From Roseimicrobium sp. ORNL1 (GTDB lineage: Bacteria; Verrucomicrobiota; Verrucomicrobiia; Verrucomicrobiales; Verrucomicrobiaceae): a stretch of 64,000 nucleotides of DNA. The notes beneath the pieces are model-generated. The model did not search any database. It saw nothing but the letters and a program-made list of their open reading frames with translations, and was not told the DNA's origin. The translations under genes and the position numbers were made by a program. Below, in pieces: positions 54,344 to 63,353 of the stretch. Location: positions 62,001 to 126,000 of the forward strand of contig NZ_CP049143.1 of the NCBI RefSeq assembly GCF_011044495.1, in the 5' to 3' direction. The first letter of the stretch is position 1, and each line of letters begins with the position of its first letter.

Positions 54344-55387
54344 ATGACGAATGAACTGCTCATTCTCATTGCTGAAGCTGTCACGGTGTACTTCCTGGTG
54401 CTGTGGGCGCATTCACTGCGGGGCCGCATTGGCCTGGCGCATTTCTATGCCCTGATTGGCGGGCTCACGGCGGTGATGGTGTGGGTCACGGACGCCGGAG
54501 TGCGTGTGAAGGTATCGGGCATCTCGTTCATGGTGGGCTCCACGGTCTTCTACACCGCGTTGCTGCTGGGAGTCTTCGTCGTCTATGTGTTCGATGGGCC
54601 GCGAGCCACGCGCATTGCCATCTCCACCATCATCGGGTTGGGCATCATGGTGCCCGTGGTCACCGCGGTGTTGCACTGGCAGATCCGGATCTCAGACGAC
54701 GCCGTGGGCGCCTACTTCCCGCCGCAGAGCCTGCGCATCTATACAGCGTCCATCGTTGCGGCGTTTGCCGACCTGATCTTCCTGGCGATGGCATGGGAGT
54801 TTCTGGGCAAGCCGCGGCTGAACATGCCGCTGTGGGTGCGGTCCTATCTCACGCTGCTGGGGGTGCTGTGGCTGGACGTGGTGCTCTTTGCCACGGGAGC
54901 ATTCGCGGGTACTCCGGGCTATCTCTCCATCATGACCGGCACGTTCCTCAGCCGGTTCGTGATCAGCATTTGCGTGTTTCCATTCTTGTACTGGTACATC
55001 ACCTGGCAGAACCGGGTGCACGGCATGGAAATCGAAAACCGCCCGGTGCTCGCAATCCTCAAGGAGGTGACCGAGGTGCGGCTGGAACTGAGCCTGGCGC
55101 AGCAGGAAATCGAGCATCGCAAGAAGGTGGAGCGTGAGAAGGAGGAACTCATCGGCAGCCTGCAGGCCGCCCTGCATGAGGTGAAGCGCCTCCGCGGCAT
55201 CCTGCCCACCTGTGCCTACTGCAAGAACATCCGCGACGAACAGGGGAACTGGCACCAGCTCGAGTACTACATCCAGAACCACAGCGAGGCGAAATTCAGC
55301 CACGGCATCTGCCCGGACTGCGCCAAGGCGCACTTCCCCGAGGCCAGCATCAACCCCTCACGCGAGCGTCCCCGCACCGACGCCTAG
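54344..55387 (+). CDS. Membrane protein with six hydrophobic segments, coiled coil and C-terminal CxxC...CxxC tail
   Basis: 347 residues. Segments at about 5-22, 33-50, 63-83, 92-112, 135-153 and 168-220 form a VUT/YhhQ-like or MASE-like integral membrane region. A charged coiled coil follows (about 238-285, LSLAQQEIEHRKKVEREKEEL). The last 60 residues carry C290-x2-C293 (TCAYCKNI) and C323-x2-C326 (GICPDCAK) with H320 in SHGICPDC. This C-terminal motif occurs at the end of many PAS, GAF and response-regulator proteins in Planctomycetota and other phyla, looks zinc-binding, and has no assigned function. No kinase, cyclase or phosphatase is attached. A 16-bp gap separates the stop from the palindromic element. 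Confidence 0.7.
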   Translation: MTNELLILIAEAVTVYFLVLWAHSLRGRIGLAHFYALIGGLTAVMVWVTDAGVRVKVSGISFMVGSTVFYTALLLGVFVVYVFDGPRATRIAISTIIGLGIMVPVVTAVLHWQIRISDDAVGAYFPPQSLRIYTASIVAAFADLIFLAMAWEFLGKPRLNMPLWVRSYLTLLGVLWLDVVLFATGAFAGTPGYLSIMTGTFLSRFVISICVFPFLYWYITWQNRVHGMEIENRPVLAILKEVTEVRLELSLAQQEIEHRKKVEREKEELIGSLQAALHEVKRLRGILPTCAYCKNIRDEQGNWHQLEYYIQNHSEAKFSHGICPDCAKAHFPEASINPSRERPRTDA

Positions 55388-55402
55388 ACCATTTTAAGTT
55401 AA

Positions 55403-55691
55403 ACTATAGCCGCCGAATGGAGCAGGCGCGGTGGCTTTCATGCCGGAGGCATGGCAGCTTGTAGCCGGTGGTTGAGCGTAGCGATACCACCGGATAAGAG
55501 AGAAGAATCATCGCATCCCGAAGGCGATGCCAGCGTCGTAGCAAGTGGGATGCCCGTAGCGTCCTACCACCTCGCTTGCACCCCTGCCGGGGTGCGAAGG
55601 GAGAAATACGCCCTTCCGGTGGTGTCGCTACGCTCAACCACCGGCTACATGCTTTCATCCCTCTGGGATGGGTTGAGTAAATGGCTATAGT
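55403..55691. repeat. 289-bp imperfect palindromic element with terminal inverted repeats
   Basis: Terminal inverted 9-mers ACTATAGCC (55403-55411) and GGCTATAGT (55683-55691). Internal arms 55461-55494 and 55615-55648 (34 nt) match in inverted orientation at 33 of 34 positions. Further small hairpins: CATGCC/GGCATG at 55439-55453, CATCCC/GGGATG at 55656-55670 and GCACCCC/GGGGTGC at 55578-55595. Open frames on both strands encode the same peptides (CSRWLSVA, PVVSLRSTTGY) because of the symmetry. No transposase is encoded. It looks like a non-autonomous mobile or dispersed repeat unit lying between two convergent genes. Confidence 0.8.
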
Positions 55692-55706
55692 ATTAGTGAA
55701 GATGCT

Positions 55707-56423
55707 CTAGGTGTCTGTACCGGCACCTGCAGCGCTGGCCGTGCGATGGCGGTAGCCCATGCTGCGCACGGTCTCAATGATCCGCGGGTGCTCCACATCC
55801 CGCTCCACCTTCCGTCTCAGCTTGGCAATGTGCTGATCCAGGGTGCGCGACTCCGGCAGATACTGCAGGCCCCAGCAGCGATCGAGGAGCTCATCTCGAG
55901 TGACCACCTCTCCGATGCGCTCATGCAAGAGCTGCAGAATGCTGACCTCGCGTGGGGTGAGCCCGATTTCTCCCCCCTCCCTCGTGGCGCGGAGTTCGTG
56001 CGGATACACCATGATATCCTGCATGACGAAGACCTTCCCGCGACCGTTGCCAACGGAGGATTTCTGTGAACGCCTCAGTGCCGCGTGAATGCGCGCGAGG
56101 AGTTCCTGCCTGCCAAAGGGCTTCCGGATGAAATCATCCGCACCAAGCCGGAGTCCGACCACCACATCGACTTCCTCGCTCTTGGCGCTGAGGAAGAGCA
56201 CCGGCACCAGGGGATCCCGCTCGCGGATGCGGCGGCAGACTTCGTAACCATCCATGCGCGGCATCATGATATCCAAGCACACGAGCGCGGGCTGCTGCTG
56301 CTGCCAGAGCGCGAACGCCTCCTCTCCGTCCCGCGCCAGCACATTGACAAACCCCTCCGGCTCCAGGCAGGCCGCCAAGGAATCAAGCGTAATGGGATCG
56401 TCATCTGCGATCAAAACCTTCAT
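55707..56423 (-). CDS. OmpR-family response regulator
   Basis: 238 residues. Receiver domain 1-120 with the acidic pocket D7-D8-D9, phosphoacceptor D51 (VCLDIMMPRMDGYEV) and the conserved Lys in LFLSAKSEE. Winged-helix DNA-binding domain from about 133 to 232 (LTPREVSILQLLHERIGEVV, SRTLDQHIAKLRRKVERD). Its start overlaps the stop of the histidine kinase gene by 4 bp (ATGA), so the pair is translationally coupled and the kinase comes first, the reverse of the usual RR-HK order. The downstream end meets the 289-bp palindromic element. Confidence 0.94.
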   Translation of the reverse strand: MKVLIADDDPITLDSLAACLEPEGFVNVLARDGEEAFALWQQQQPALVCLDIMMPRMDGYEVCRRIRERDPLVPVLFLSAKSEEVDVVVGLRLGADDFIRKPFGRQELLARIHAALRRSQKSSVGNGRGKVFVMQDIMVYPHELRATREGGEIGLTPREVSILQLLHERIGEVVTRDELLDRCWGLQYLPESRTLDQHIAKLRRKVERDVEHPRIIETVRSMGYRHRTASAAGAGTDT

Positions 56424-58066
56424 GATGGTGCTGATTGAGATTGCGAGGGTGATGGAACTGAAGAGGTGGATTCGACCATGGCCACGTTTCCGGGTCCAGA
56501 GTCGCCTTTCTTGGGAGGGTCTACGACAGGAACACGCAGGACAAAGCAGGCACCCTTCGCGTCGTTGTTACCGTCGGACGGAAGCCCCAACTCCAGCGAG
56601 CCTCCCATGCGCTGCGCCAGCTCGCGAGCGATGCTGAGTCCCAGCCCGGTGCCGGTGACTCCAGCAGCCACACGATCATCCAGCCGTACGAAGGGCTCGA
56701 ACACACGAGTCGCATCTGCAGCGGAGACCCCGGGGCCACCATCATGCACCGTGAGCACGAAGTCATTCCCTTCGCGCTGCGTGGAGATCTGCACGGGTGC
56801 CCCAGGCGCGTATTTCTCCACGTTGGAAAGCAGGTTCGCCGTGATCTGCGATAGCGCATCCGGATCCAGGCCACAGGGTGTGTCATCTGCCCCGTCCTCC
56901 CGAATGACAGTGATGCCATGCCTGGCGAAACTGGGAGCAAACTGGTCCACCACCGCATCCACCACTTGTGCGGGACAGCACGCCACCGGGCGAAGCTTCA
57001 GCGATCCCTGCTCACGGCGGGAGAAAGTGAGAACATTGGCAATGAGCCGCGCCAGCCTTCCCGCCTCCTCCCGCACCAGTGCCAGACGTGAAGCCGCACG
57101 TCCTTCGTGGGGCAGCGAGTCCTCGATGATATCAAGGTTCAGCAGCATGTTCGTGAGCGGGGTGCGCAGCTCATGTGAGACACGGTTCACAAAAGACACA
57201 CGTTGCATGGCAAGCCGGTGCGCGCGGCGCTGCTGGACGAAGACGGCGACGCCCAACAGTGCGACGAGGATCGACAACAGTCCCGCCACCACAAGTGTTG
57301 GAAGGTGATACACCACGCTTGTTTCCATCCGGTCCCAGGACGCGAGCTGCCAGCTGCCATAGCGTGTGACCAGTGACTGGGACCAGTGGGGTGATTCATC
57401 CCCCGAGGGTGTGGCGGCACCGCCCAGCCGGGTGCCCGAAGGGGTCACCAGCTCCATCTGCCCTTCCAGCACCTCATGGAATTCCGGATGCCTCAGCAGC
57501 CACTCCTTGATCCAGCCATCCACCGCAGTCTGTACCTCCTTTGGTTCAATGGTGACGAAAACGATCCAATTGCCCGGCCCACGGCTCCAGTACATCAGAG
57601 GCCACGCCGGATCCTCCAGCCATCCCTCTTGCGGGGCATCGTCTTTGGTAAAGGCGGCCTTATCCAGCAGGCGGAGGTCGGAACGATTCAACGAAGGTGA
57701 TTCGAAAGTGGGCAAGGCGTACTTGCCTGCCGGGATCCTCGCGAGGCGCACATGTTCTTCGCGCGGTGTCGAGCGCAGGAGGAAGGAGCACGCCACCACC
57801 CCGGCGATTTCCCCGCACGCCTGCTGCGTACCGAACGTGTCCGACATCGTCACTCGAGTGACCATGCCCTCCAGGTGCTTTTCATGAAGCGCCTCCAGTC
57901 GCAAGAGTTCCTTCTGCAGAGCCGTCGCGAGCTGTTTGAGCGGCGCGCGATCCTGCGGGACACGCACCACTTCCTCCCGGCGGGACAGCGCGGCGCCTCC
58001 CGCCATGATGCATGCTGCCGTGAAGAGCAGCAGCATCAGGGTCAGGCGTGGCGCACCGGGTGTCAT
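56420..58066 (-). CDS. Sensor histidine kinase (HisKA/HATPase)
   Basis: 548 residues from the ATG at 58066 (a TTG four codons further up is possible). Two membrane segments, about 8-26 and about 236-258, enclose a periplasmic sensor of about 200 residues with no recognised fold. HisKA with H298 in FVNRVSHELRTPLTNM; N box ITANLLSNVEKYAPG, G boxes HDGGPGVSAAD and TGTGLGLSIARELAQ. The C-terminal tail is Ser/Pro-rich. Upstream on the same strand, 45 bp away, is the secretin-derived protein gene, so the three genes probably form one operon and the sensor may monitor that protein or the envelope. Confidence 0.93.
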   Translation of the reverse strand: MTPGAPRLTLMLLLFTAACIMAGGAALSRREEVVRVPQDRAPLKQLATALQKELLRLEALHEKHLEGMVTRVTMSDTFGTQQACGEIAGVVACSFLLRSTPREEHVRLARIPAGKYALPTFESPSLNRSDLRLLDKAAFTKDDAPQEGWLEDPAWPLMYWSRGPGNWIVFVTIEPKEVQTAVDGWIKEWLLRHPEFHEVLEGQMELVTPSGTRLGGAATPSGDESPHWSQSLVTRYGSWQLASWDRMETSVVYHLPTLVVAGLLSILVALLGVAVFVQQRRAHRLAMQRVSFVNRVSHELRTPLTNMLLNLDIIEDSLPHEGRAASRLALVREEAGRLARLIANVLTFSRREQGSLKLRPVACCPAQVVDAVVDQFAPSFARHGITVIREDGADDTPCGLDPDALSQITANLLSNVEKYAPGAPVQISTQREGNDFVLTVHDGGPGVSAADATRVFEPFVRLDDRVAAGVTGTGLGLSIARELAQRMGGSLELGLPSDGNNDAKGACFVLRVPVVDPPKKGDSGPGNVAMVESTSSVPSPSQSQSAPS

Positions 58067-58111
58067 GGTTCCATTCAAAGCATGGACTCAGTGAAACAGC
58101 GAGCCTGCTCG

Positions 58112-59611
58112 CTACTCCACGGTCACTTTCACGAAGGCAAACCAGGTCCGGCCATCATCCTGCCGGCCATTCGCGCCGGTATCATGAGGGCGGCTCATGG
58201 TGCCAAGAAAGCATTGGCGACCCACCACGGCGGTCACGGCGGTGGTCACCTTCTGCGCGGCGAACATGGGCTGCTCCGGATAACGTGCCAGGAGGGGATG
58301 CCCCTGAACAATGCCCCGGTACTCCACCAGTTCTGGAGCAAGGTTGAGATCCACGACATTGGCTTTGATGCTGAGCACAGGATCAACCTCAATACGCCAG
58401 CCGGTCGGTCGGGTCTCGAACCTGGAAAACCCTGCGGGCAGCAATGGCGCTCCCTTCTTGAATACGGGCTGGGTCGGGGTCGCCGCAGGCTTCGCTGCCT
58501 GGTCTTTAGGATCGGCCGGGCCTGCGGGCTTGGCGACCTTTGCATCGACTTTTGGCGGTGCAGAGGGAACCATTTCCGTGCCGTACATCCACTCCCCGCT
58601 CTCTGCTGTGAGGCTTCGCTGCCCGGAGCGGGTGATAACGGTGACCACCCGTTCCAGCTTTGCTTCATCCTTGGGCAGAGACGTCGTTTTTTGCAAAAGG
58701 ATGTCCGCATCCACGGTTTCTGCGATGAGGTCACGCGCTTTCTCCCGGGGAAGAGAATAGAAGCGGAAGACCATGCGGATGTTCTTGGAAATGTCAGCGG
58801 CATCGTCAGCCACAGCAGGCACATCAGCCGGCACCGGACTGGAGTGCCCATAGCGCACAAAAGTGATGCTGACAGACCCATCTCCATCCGCTCCGGTGAC
58901 CCCTGTGCCCTTGGGACTACTCGTGGTCCCCATCAAGGTGGGAACGCCAATGCGGCAGCTCATTGCACTGTTGATCATTCTTGATGCAATCACGGGAAGC
59001 ACCTCGCCATCCGCGTTCGGATCTGCCTTGGCGGCGGTGAATCCTGCCAGGCGGGTAAAAGAAAGGGCGGCGTTCAGATCTACGATCGCGCCATCTGGCC
59101 CCTCCACCGGATCGAGTTCGATGCGCTCGCCCAGGGGACGCATCTCATACGCGGTGGGGAAATGGAAGGGTCTGCCGGGCACGGCAGGATCAAACTCTGT
59201 GGGATAGATGAGTTCATCCACGCTCTCCACGGTGGAGCGCTGTCCGCTCCTGGTGGGTACGACCAGGAGCGACTCCAAGGCTGCCTGACCTGCAGTGACC
59301 ATCTGACGTACGCGGTCAAAGAAGGGCTGGGGTGCCAGTGCTTCCTCGTGAAGCGCATCCAGGGCGCTCTGCGGCATCTTGTAAGTCTCGAAGGTGAACA
59401 CGAGGTGATGCGGTGGTGCCTCTGGGGCAGCCGGGGGCTTGGCAGGCGTGGGTTTGCCCTTCACGAAGGGGTCTCCGGGAGGCTTGGTCGCTTCACCCTG
59501 GGACGGTTTGGCTTCGGCGGGGGTGGCTTTCTGGGCATGCAGTCCGCCCGCCGACGGGGCGAGCCAGAGCGCCACAGAGGCGAATAAACAGAGAATACGA
59601 TGAGTTTTCAT
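58112..59611 (-). CDS. Exported protein made of two secretin-derived modules
   Basis: 499 residues from the ATG at 59611 with signal peptide MKTHRILCLFASVALWLAPSAGGLHAQ and a Pro/Ala-rich linker to about 68. Two homologous modules follow. Module 1 (about 71-255) has TRSGQRSTVESVDELIYPTE, RIELDPVEGPDGAIVDLN and a TLMGTTSSPKGTG segment. Module 2 (about 280-499) has ITRSGQRSLTAESGEWMYGTE, RIEVDPVLSIKANVVDLNLA and FLGTMSRPHDTGAN. The IYPTE, EVDP/VDLN and KVTTAVTAVVGRQC segments resemble the distal region of secretins as found in Verrucomicrobiota. No secretin pore-forming full domain or N0/N1 repeats are visible, so pore formation is unlikely. Function unknown. Confidence 0.7.
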   Translation of the reverse strand: MKTHRILCLFASVALWLAPSAGGLHAQKATPAEAKPSQGEATKPPGDPFVKGKPTPAKPPAAPEAPPHHLVFTFETYKMPQSALDALHEEALAPQPFFDRVRQMVTAGQAALESLLVVPTRSGQRSTVESVDELIYPTEFDPAVPGRPFHFPTAYEMRPLGERIELDPVEGPDGAIVDLNAALSFTRLAGFTAAKADPNADGEVLPVIASRMINSAMSCRIGVPTLMGTTSSPKGTGVTGADGDGSVSITFVRYGHSSPVPADVPAVADDAADISKNIRMVFRFYSLPREKARDLIAETVDADILLQKTTSLPKDEAKLERVVTVITRSGQRSLTAESGEWMYGTEMVPSAPPKVDAKVAKPAGPADPKDQAAKPAATPTQPVFKKGAPLLPAGFSRFETRPTGWRIEVDPVLSIKANVVDLNLAPELVEYRGIVQGHPLLARYPEQPMFAAQKVTTAVTAVVGRQCFLGTMSRPHDTGANGRQDDGRTWFAFVKVTVE

Positions 59612-59833
59612 GGGCATCATGATGAGGAGTGAAGCAGTCGTCAGCGGTGCTCGATGCTGGCGTTGAAAAGACTCTGGCCCATTCCACACCGTTCTGTGTC
59701 AACGCGCCGTGAATGGATTGTAAAAGTTCTGTGAACGCATGCTCCATCCCCGGACCACCTGAGGTCTTGCCCCCCGACATGGGGACTGAGAAACTATGGG
59801 GTCCCCGGACGTATTTGTCCTCTTGCCCGCACT

Positions 59834-62800
59834 ATGATCTCCGCTCCGCGATTCCACGCGTCCGCCACCTGCACGGTGGCTCTCCTCAGCATGGCCGGTT
59901 TTGGTCCGGTCCTGCGCGCGGAGGAAAATCCACATGGGGATGTCTTCAAGAACAGGCCCGTGCCTGCCATCGTGGACTACAACCGCGATGTGCGGCCCAT
60001 CATCTCGGAGAAATGCTTCCACTGTCACGGGGCGGATGAAAGCTCGCGCAAGGCCAAGCTGCGCCTCGATCTGCGCGACGAGGCGGTGAAGGTTCACAAG
60101 GGTACCTTCGCCGTGAAGCCGAAGGACCCGGACAACAGCGAGGTGATGAAGCGCATCCTCACCAAGGATCCGGATGAGGTCATGCCGCCACCGGAGCATG
60201 GGCACGCGCTGAGCACGCGGGAAATCGAGATCATGCGGAAGTGGATCGCGCAGGGCGCGGAATACTTGGAGCACTGGGCCTTCATCCCGCCGGTGAAACG
60301 GAAGCCGGAGGGCAAGATGGATCCCATTGATGGCTGGATCGCTCAAAAGCAACAGGAGCACGGCCTCGCCCTGTCTCCCGAGGCGGACAGATACACCCTG
60401 ATACGCCGTGTGGCCTTGGATCTCACGGGCCTGCCGCCGAGTCCGGAGGAAGTGAAAGCCTATCTGCAAGACACCAGCGACACGGCGTACGCCAGCATGG
60501 TGGATCGTTATCTTGCGAAGCCCGCCTATGGTGAACGCTGGGCTCGCGTGTGGCTGGACATCGCGCGCTATGCGGACTCCGCAGGCTACGGCAGCGACCC
60601 GTTGCGCCTCAATATCTGGCCATATCGCGATTGGGTCATCCAGGCCTTCAATCGCAACCTGCCCTACGACCAGTTCACCACGGAGCAGATTGCGGGTGAC
60701 CTCCTGCCGAATGCGACGGAGGAGCAACTCGTGGCCACCGCCTTCCATCGCAACACGATGACGAACACCGAAGGCGGCACAGATGACGAGGAGTTTCGAG
60801 TCGCTGCTGTGAAGGACCGCATCGCCACCACCATGCAGACGTGGATGGGCCTCACGCTCGGCTGCGCGCAGTGCCACTCGCACAAGTTCGACCCCATCAC
60901 GCAGCAGGAATACTACGAGTTCTTCGCCATCTTCAACCAGACGGAGGACAGCGACAAAGGAGATGAGTCCCCGACCCTGCCCAAGCCGACAGAAGAACAG
61001 AAGCAGAAGACGCAGGTGCTACAGGGCGAGATCGCCACGCTGGAAAAGCGCATGAATGAAACGGCCTCGCCTGAACTGCAGAAGGAACTGGCCGCATGGG
61101 AAAGCACCATCAAACAACCCACCAGGTGGGAGCCGCTCGCCGTCACTTCGTTGAAATCCCAGAAGGGCGTGAAATTGCAGCAGGCCGAGGACCTCTCCAT
61201 CCTGGCGGACGCAGCCGAATCCGATGTGCACACCGTGGAAGCCACGGCGCAGGGCAAGCGCATCACCGGCGTACTGGTGGAGGCCCTCGCGAGCGACAGC
61301 CTGCCCGGCAAAGGACCCGGTCGCTCAGGTGGCGGGAACTTTGTGCTGAGCGAGTTCAAGCTCAGCACGGTGCCTGTGGATGCCAAAGCTGAGGCGAAAC
61401 GTGCGCGCTACGTGCGTGTGTCGCTCCCTGGAAAGGCCCGCCTGCTTCACCTCGCCGAGGTGCAGGTGTTCTCCGGCGGTAAGAACGTGGCCCTGCAAGG
61501 CGCGGCCAGCCAGTCCTCCACGGGATACGATGGTCCCGCCAAACTCGCGAACGACGGCAATACGGACGGCAACTACGCAAAGAAGTCTGTCAGTCATTGT
61601 GCCCAGCAGGATGATCCGTGGTGGGAGATCGATTTGAAGAGCGAGATGCCCATCGACTCCGTGACCGTGTGGAATCGCACGGACGGTGACACCAGCAAAC
61701 GCACCGAGAATTTTGTCGTGACCGCATTGGGAGGGAACCGCGAAGAGCTCTTCCGCACGCAACAAGCAGCCGAGCCGAAGCCGAGCGCTAGCTTCACACT
61801 GGGTGGGCCCACGCTAGTCGCGTTCCGCGATGTTACTGCTGACTTCGAGCAGCAGGACTATCCAGCGAAGAACGCCATCGATGGTAAGGATGACACCGGC
61901 TGGGCAGTGGGGCCGAGCTTTGGTGTGGATCATCGCGCCGTGTTTGTCGCCTCACGTCCGTTTGGCGAGGCGGGCAAGGACACGAAGCTCACGTTCACGC
62001 TCGCGCAGCACTACGGATCGAACCACACGCTGGGACGCTATCGCATTTCCATCACCACGGATGCCGCACCGCAGCCGGCGCTTCCGGAGAATATCCGGAA
62101 CATCCTCGCCACGCCCGCGAAGGATCGCACGCCTGCTGATGCTGCGACGCTCCTCGCCTATTACAAGCCCACGTCGAAAGCCTTCGCTGACACGCGCAAG
62201 GAGCTTGAGGCAAAACAAAAGGCGCTCGTGGGCATCAAGCCGCTCGCCGTGCCCGTGATGAAGGAACTCGTGAAGGACAAGCAGCGTGAGAGCCACTTCC
62301 TCGTGAAAGGCAACTTCCTCATGCCCGGCGACAAGGTGCAGCCTGCTCTATTGAAGTCCTTCCACAAATCACCCGAGGCCGGACCTGCATCACGCCTCAC
62401 CGTGGCGCACTGGCTGATGTCGCGTGACAATCCGCTCACCGCACGCGTGGCCGTGAACCGCTTCTGGGCACAGTTGTTTGGACGCGGACTCGTGGAGACG
62501 GAGGAGGACTTCGGCACGCAGGGCACCTTGCCCACGAACGCGGAGCTGCTCGACTACCTCGCGGTGCAGTTCATGGATCTGAAGTGGGACACGAAGGCCC
62601 TGCTACGCGAGATCGTGATGAGCCAGACGTACCGGCAGGTGAGCCGTCCCTCTGCGGACTCGGTGAAGAAGGACCCGCGCAACGAATGGCTCAGTCACTA
62701 CCCGCGCCGTCGTCTTGATGCGGAACAGGTGCGCGATCAGGCGCTCGCCTTGAGCAATCTCCTTTCTCCCAAGATGGGTGGTCCGAGTGTGTATCCTCCG

Positions 62801-63343
62801 CAGCCGGATGGCCTGTGGCGTGCTGCCTTCAATGGCCAGCGCTCGTGGGACACCAGCAAAGGTGAGGATCGTTATCGCCGCGGCCTCTACACCTTCTGGC
62901 GCCGCACTGTGCCCTATCCCAGCATGGCCACCTTCGATGCCCCGAGCCGTGAGAACTCCACCATGCGCCGCCTGCCTACGAACACACCCCTGCAGGCCTT
63001 CGTGACGTTGAACGATCCCGCTTATGTGGAAATGGCCCAGGCACTCGGCGCACGCATCCTGCGTGAAGGCGGCGCGACGGTAGAGGAACGTGTGGAGTTC
63101 GGCATGGAGCTGTGCCTCGCACGTCCGGTAACCGCAGAGCAAGTCGCCACCCTGGTGCAGCTCTACCAGCAGGAACTCGCGAACTACCAGGCGAATGCCG
63201 AGGACGCGAAGAAGCTCTCCACCAGCACCACCCTGCCCGCTGAGAAAGGCTTCGCTCCGAACACCCCGCCCGCCGAAGCCGCCGCCTGGACCGCCGTGGC
63301 GAACGTGCTGCTGAACCTCGATGGTGTGCTCACCAAAGGCTGA
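59834..63343 (+). CDS. PSCyt1-DUF1549-DUF1553 protein with a fucolectin-like insert
   Basis: 1169 residues, signal peptide up to about residue 30 (ASATCTVALLSMAGFGPVLRA). PSCyt1 heme motif C61-F-H-C64-H65, then DUF1549 (about 160-370; RVALDLTGLPPSPEEV, WLDIARYADSAGYG) ending with a second motif C344-A-Q-C347-H348 (TLGCAQCHSHKFD), and DUF1553 in the C-terminal 400 residues (RLTVAHWLMSRDNPLTARV, VNRFWAQLFGRG, LGARILREGG). Between them about 450-680 is a discoidin/fucolectin-like region: NVALQGAASQSSTGYDG and PWWEIDLKSEMPIDSVTVWN. Such lectin-like domains bind sugars; here it would tether an electron-transfer protein to a polysaccharide. Followed 10 bp later by DUF1501. Confidence 0.9.
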   Translation: MISAPRFHASATCTVALLSMAGFGPVLRAEENPHGDVFKNRPVPAIVDYNRDVRPIISEKCFHCHGADESSRKAKLRLDLRDEAVKVHKGTFAVKPKDPDNSEVMKRILTKDPDEVMPPPEHGHALSTREIEIMRKWIAQGAEYLEHWAFIPPVKRKPEGKMDPIDGWIAQKQQEHGLALSPEADRYTLIRRVALDLTGLPPSPEEVKAYLQDTSDTAYASMVDRYLAKPAYGERWARVWLDIARYADSAGYGSDPLRLNIWPYRDWVIQAFNRNLPYDQFTTEQIAGDLLPNATEEQLVATAFHRNTMTNTEGGTDDEEFRVAAVKDRIATTMQTWMGLTLGCAQCHSHKFDPITQQEYYEFFAIFNQTEDSDKGDESPTLPKPTEEQKQKTQVLQGEIATLEKRMNETASPELQKELAAWESTIKQPTRWEPLAVTSLKSQKGVKLQQAEDLSILADAAESDVHTVEATAQGKRITGVLVEALASDSLPGKGPGRSGGGNFVLSEFKLSTVPVDAKAEAKRARYVRVSLPGKARLLHLAEVQVFSGGKNVALQGAASQSSTGYDGPAKLANDGNTDGNYAKKSVSHCAQQDDPWWEIDLKSEMPIDSVTVWNRTDGDTSKRTENFVVTALGGNREELFRTQQAAEPKPSASFTLGGPTLVAFRDVTADFEQQDYPAKNAIDGKDDTGWAVGPSFGVDHRAVFVASRPFGEAGKDTKLTFTLAQHYGSNHTLGRYRISITTDAAPQPALPENIRNILATPAKDRTPADAATLLAYYKPTSKAFADTRKELEAKQKALVGIKPLAVPVMKELVKDKQRESHFLVKGNFLMPGDKVQPALLKSFHKSPEAGPASRLTVAHWLMSRDNPLTARVAVNRFWAQLFGRGLVETEEDFGTQGTLPTNAELLDYLAVQFMDLKWDTKALLREIVMSQTYRQVSRPSADSVKKDPRNEWLSHYPRRRLDAEQVRDQALALSNLLSPKMGGPSVYPPQPDGLWRAAFNGQRSWDTSKGEDRYRRGLYTFWRRTVPYPSMATFDAPSRENSTMRRLPTNTPLQAFVTLNDPAYVEMAQALGARILREGGATVEERVEFGMELCLARPVTAEQVATLVQLYQQELANYQANAEDAKKLSTSTTLPAEKGFAPNTPPAEAAAWTAVANVLLNLDGVLTKG

Positions 63344-63353
63344 CCTTATCTTC

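Noticed and set aside
55404-55690. Two short frames on opposite strands with similar peptides
   Set aside because: Both are explained by the inverted-repeat structure of the 289-bp element; not translated proteins.
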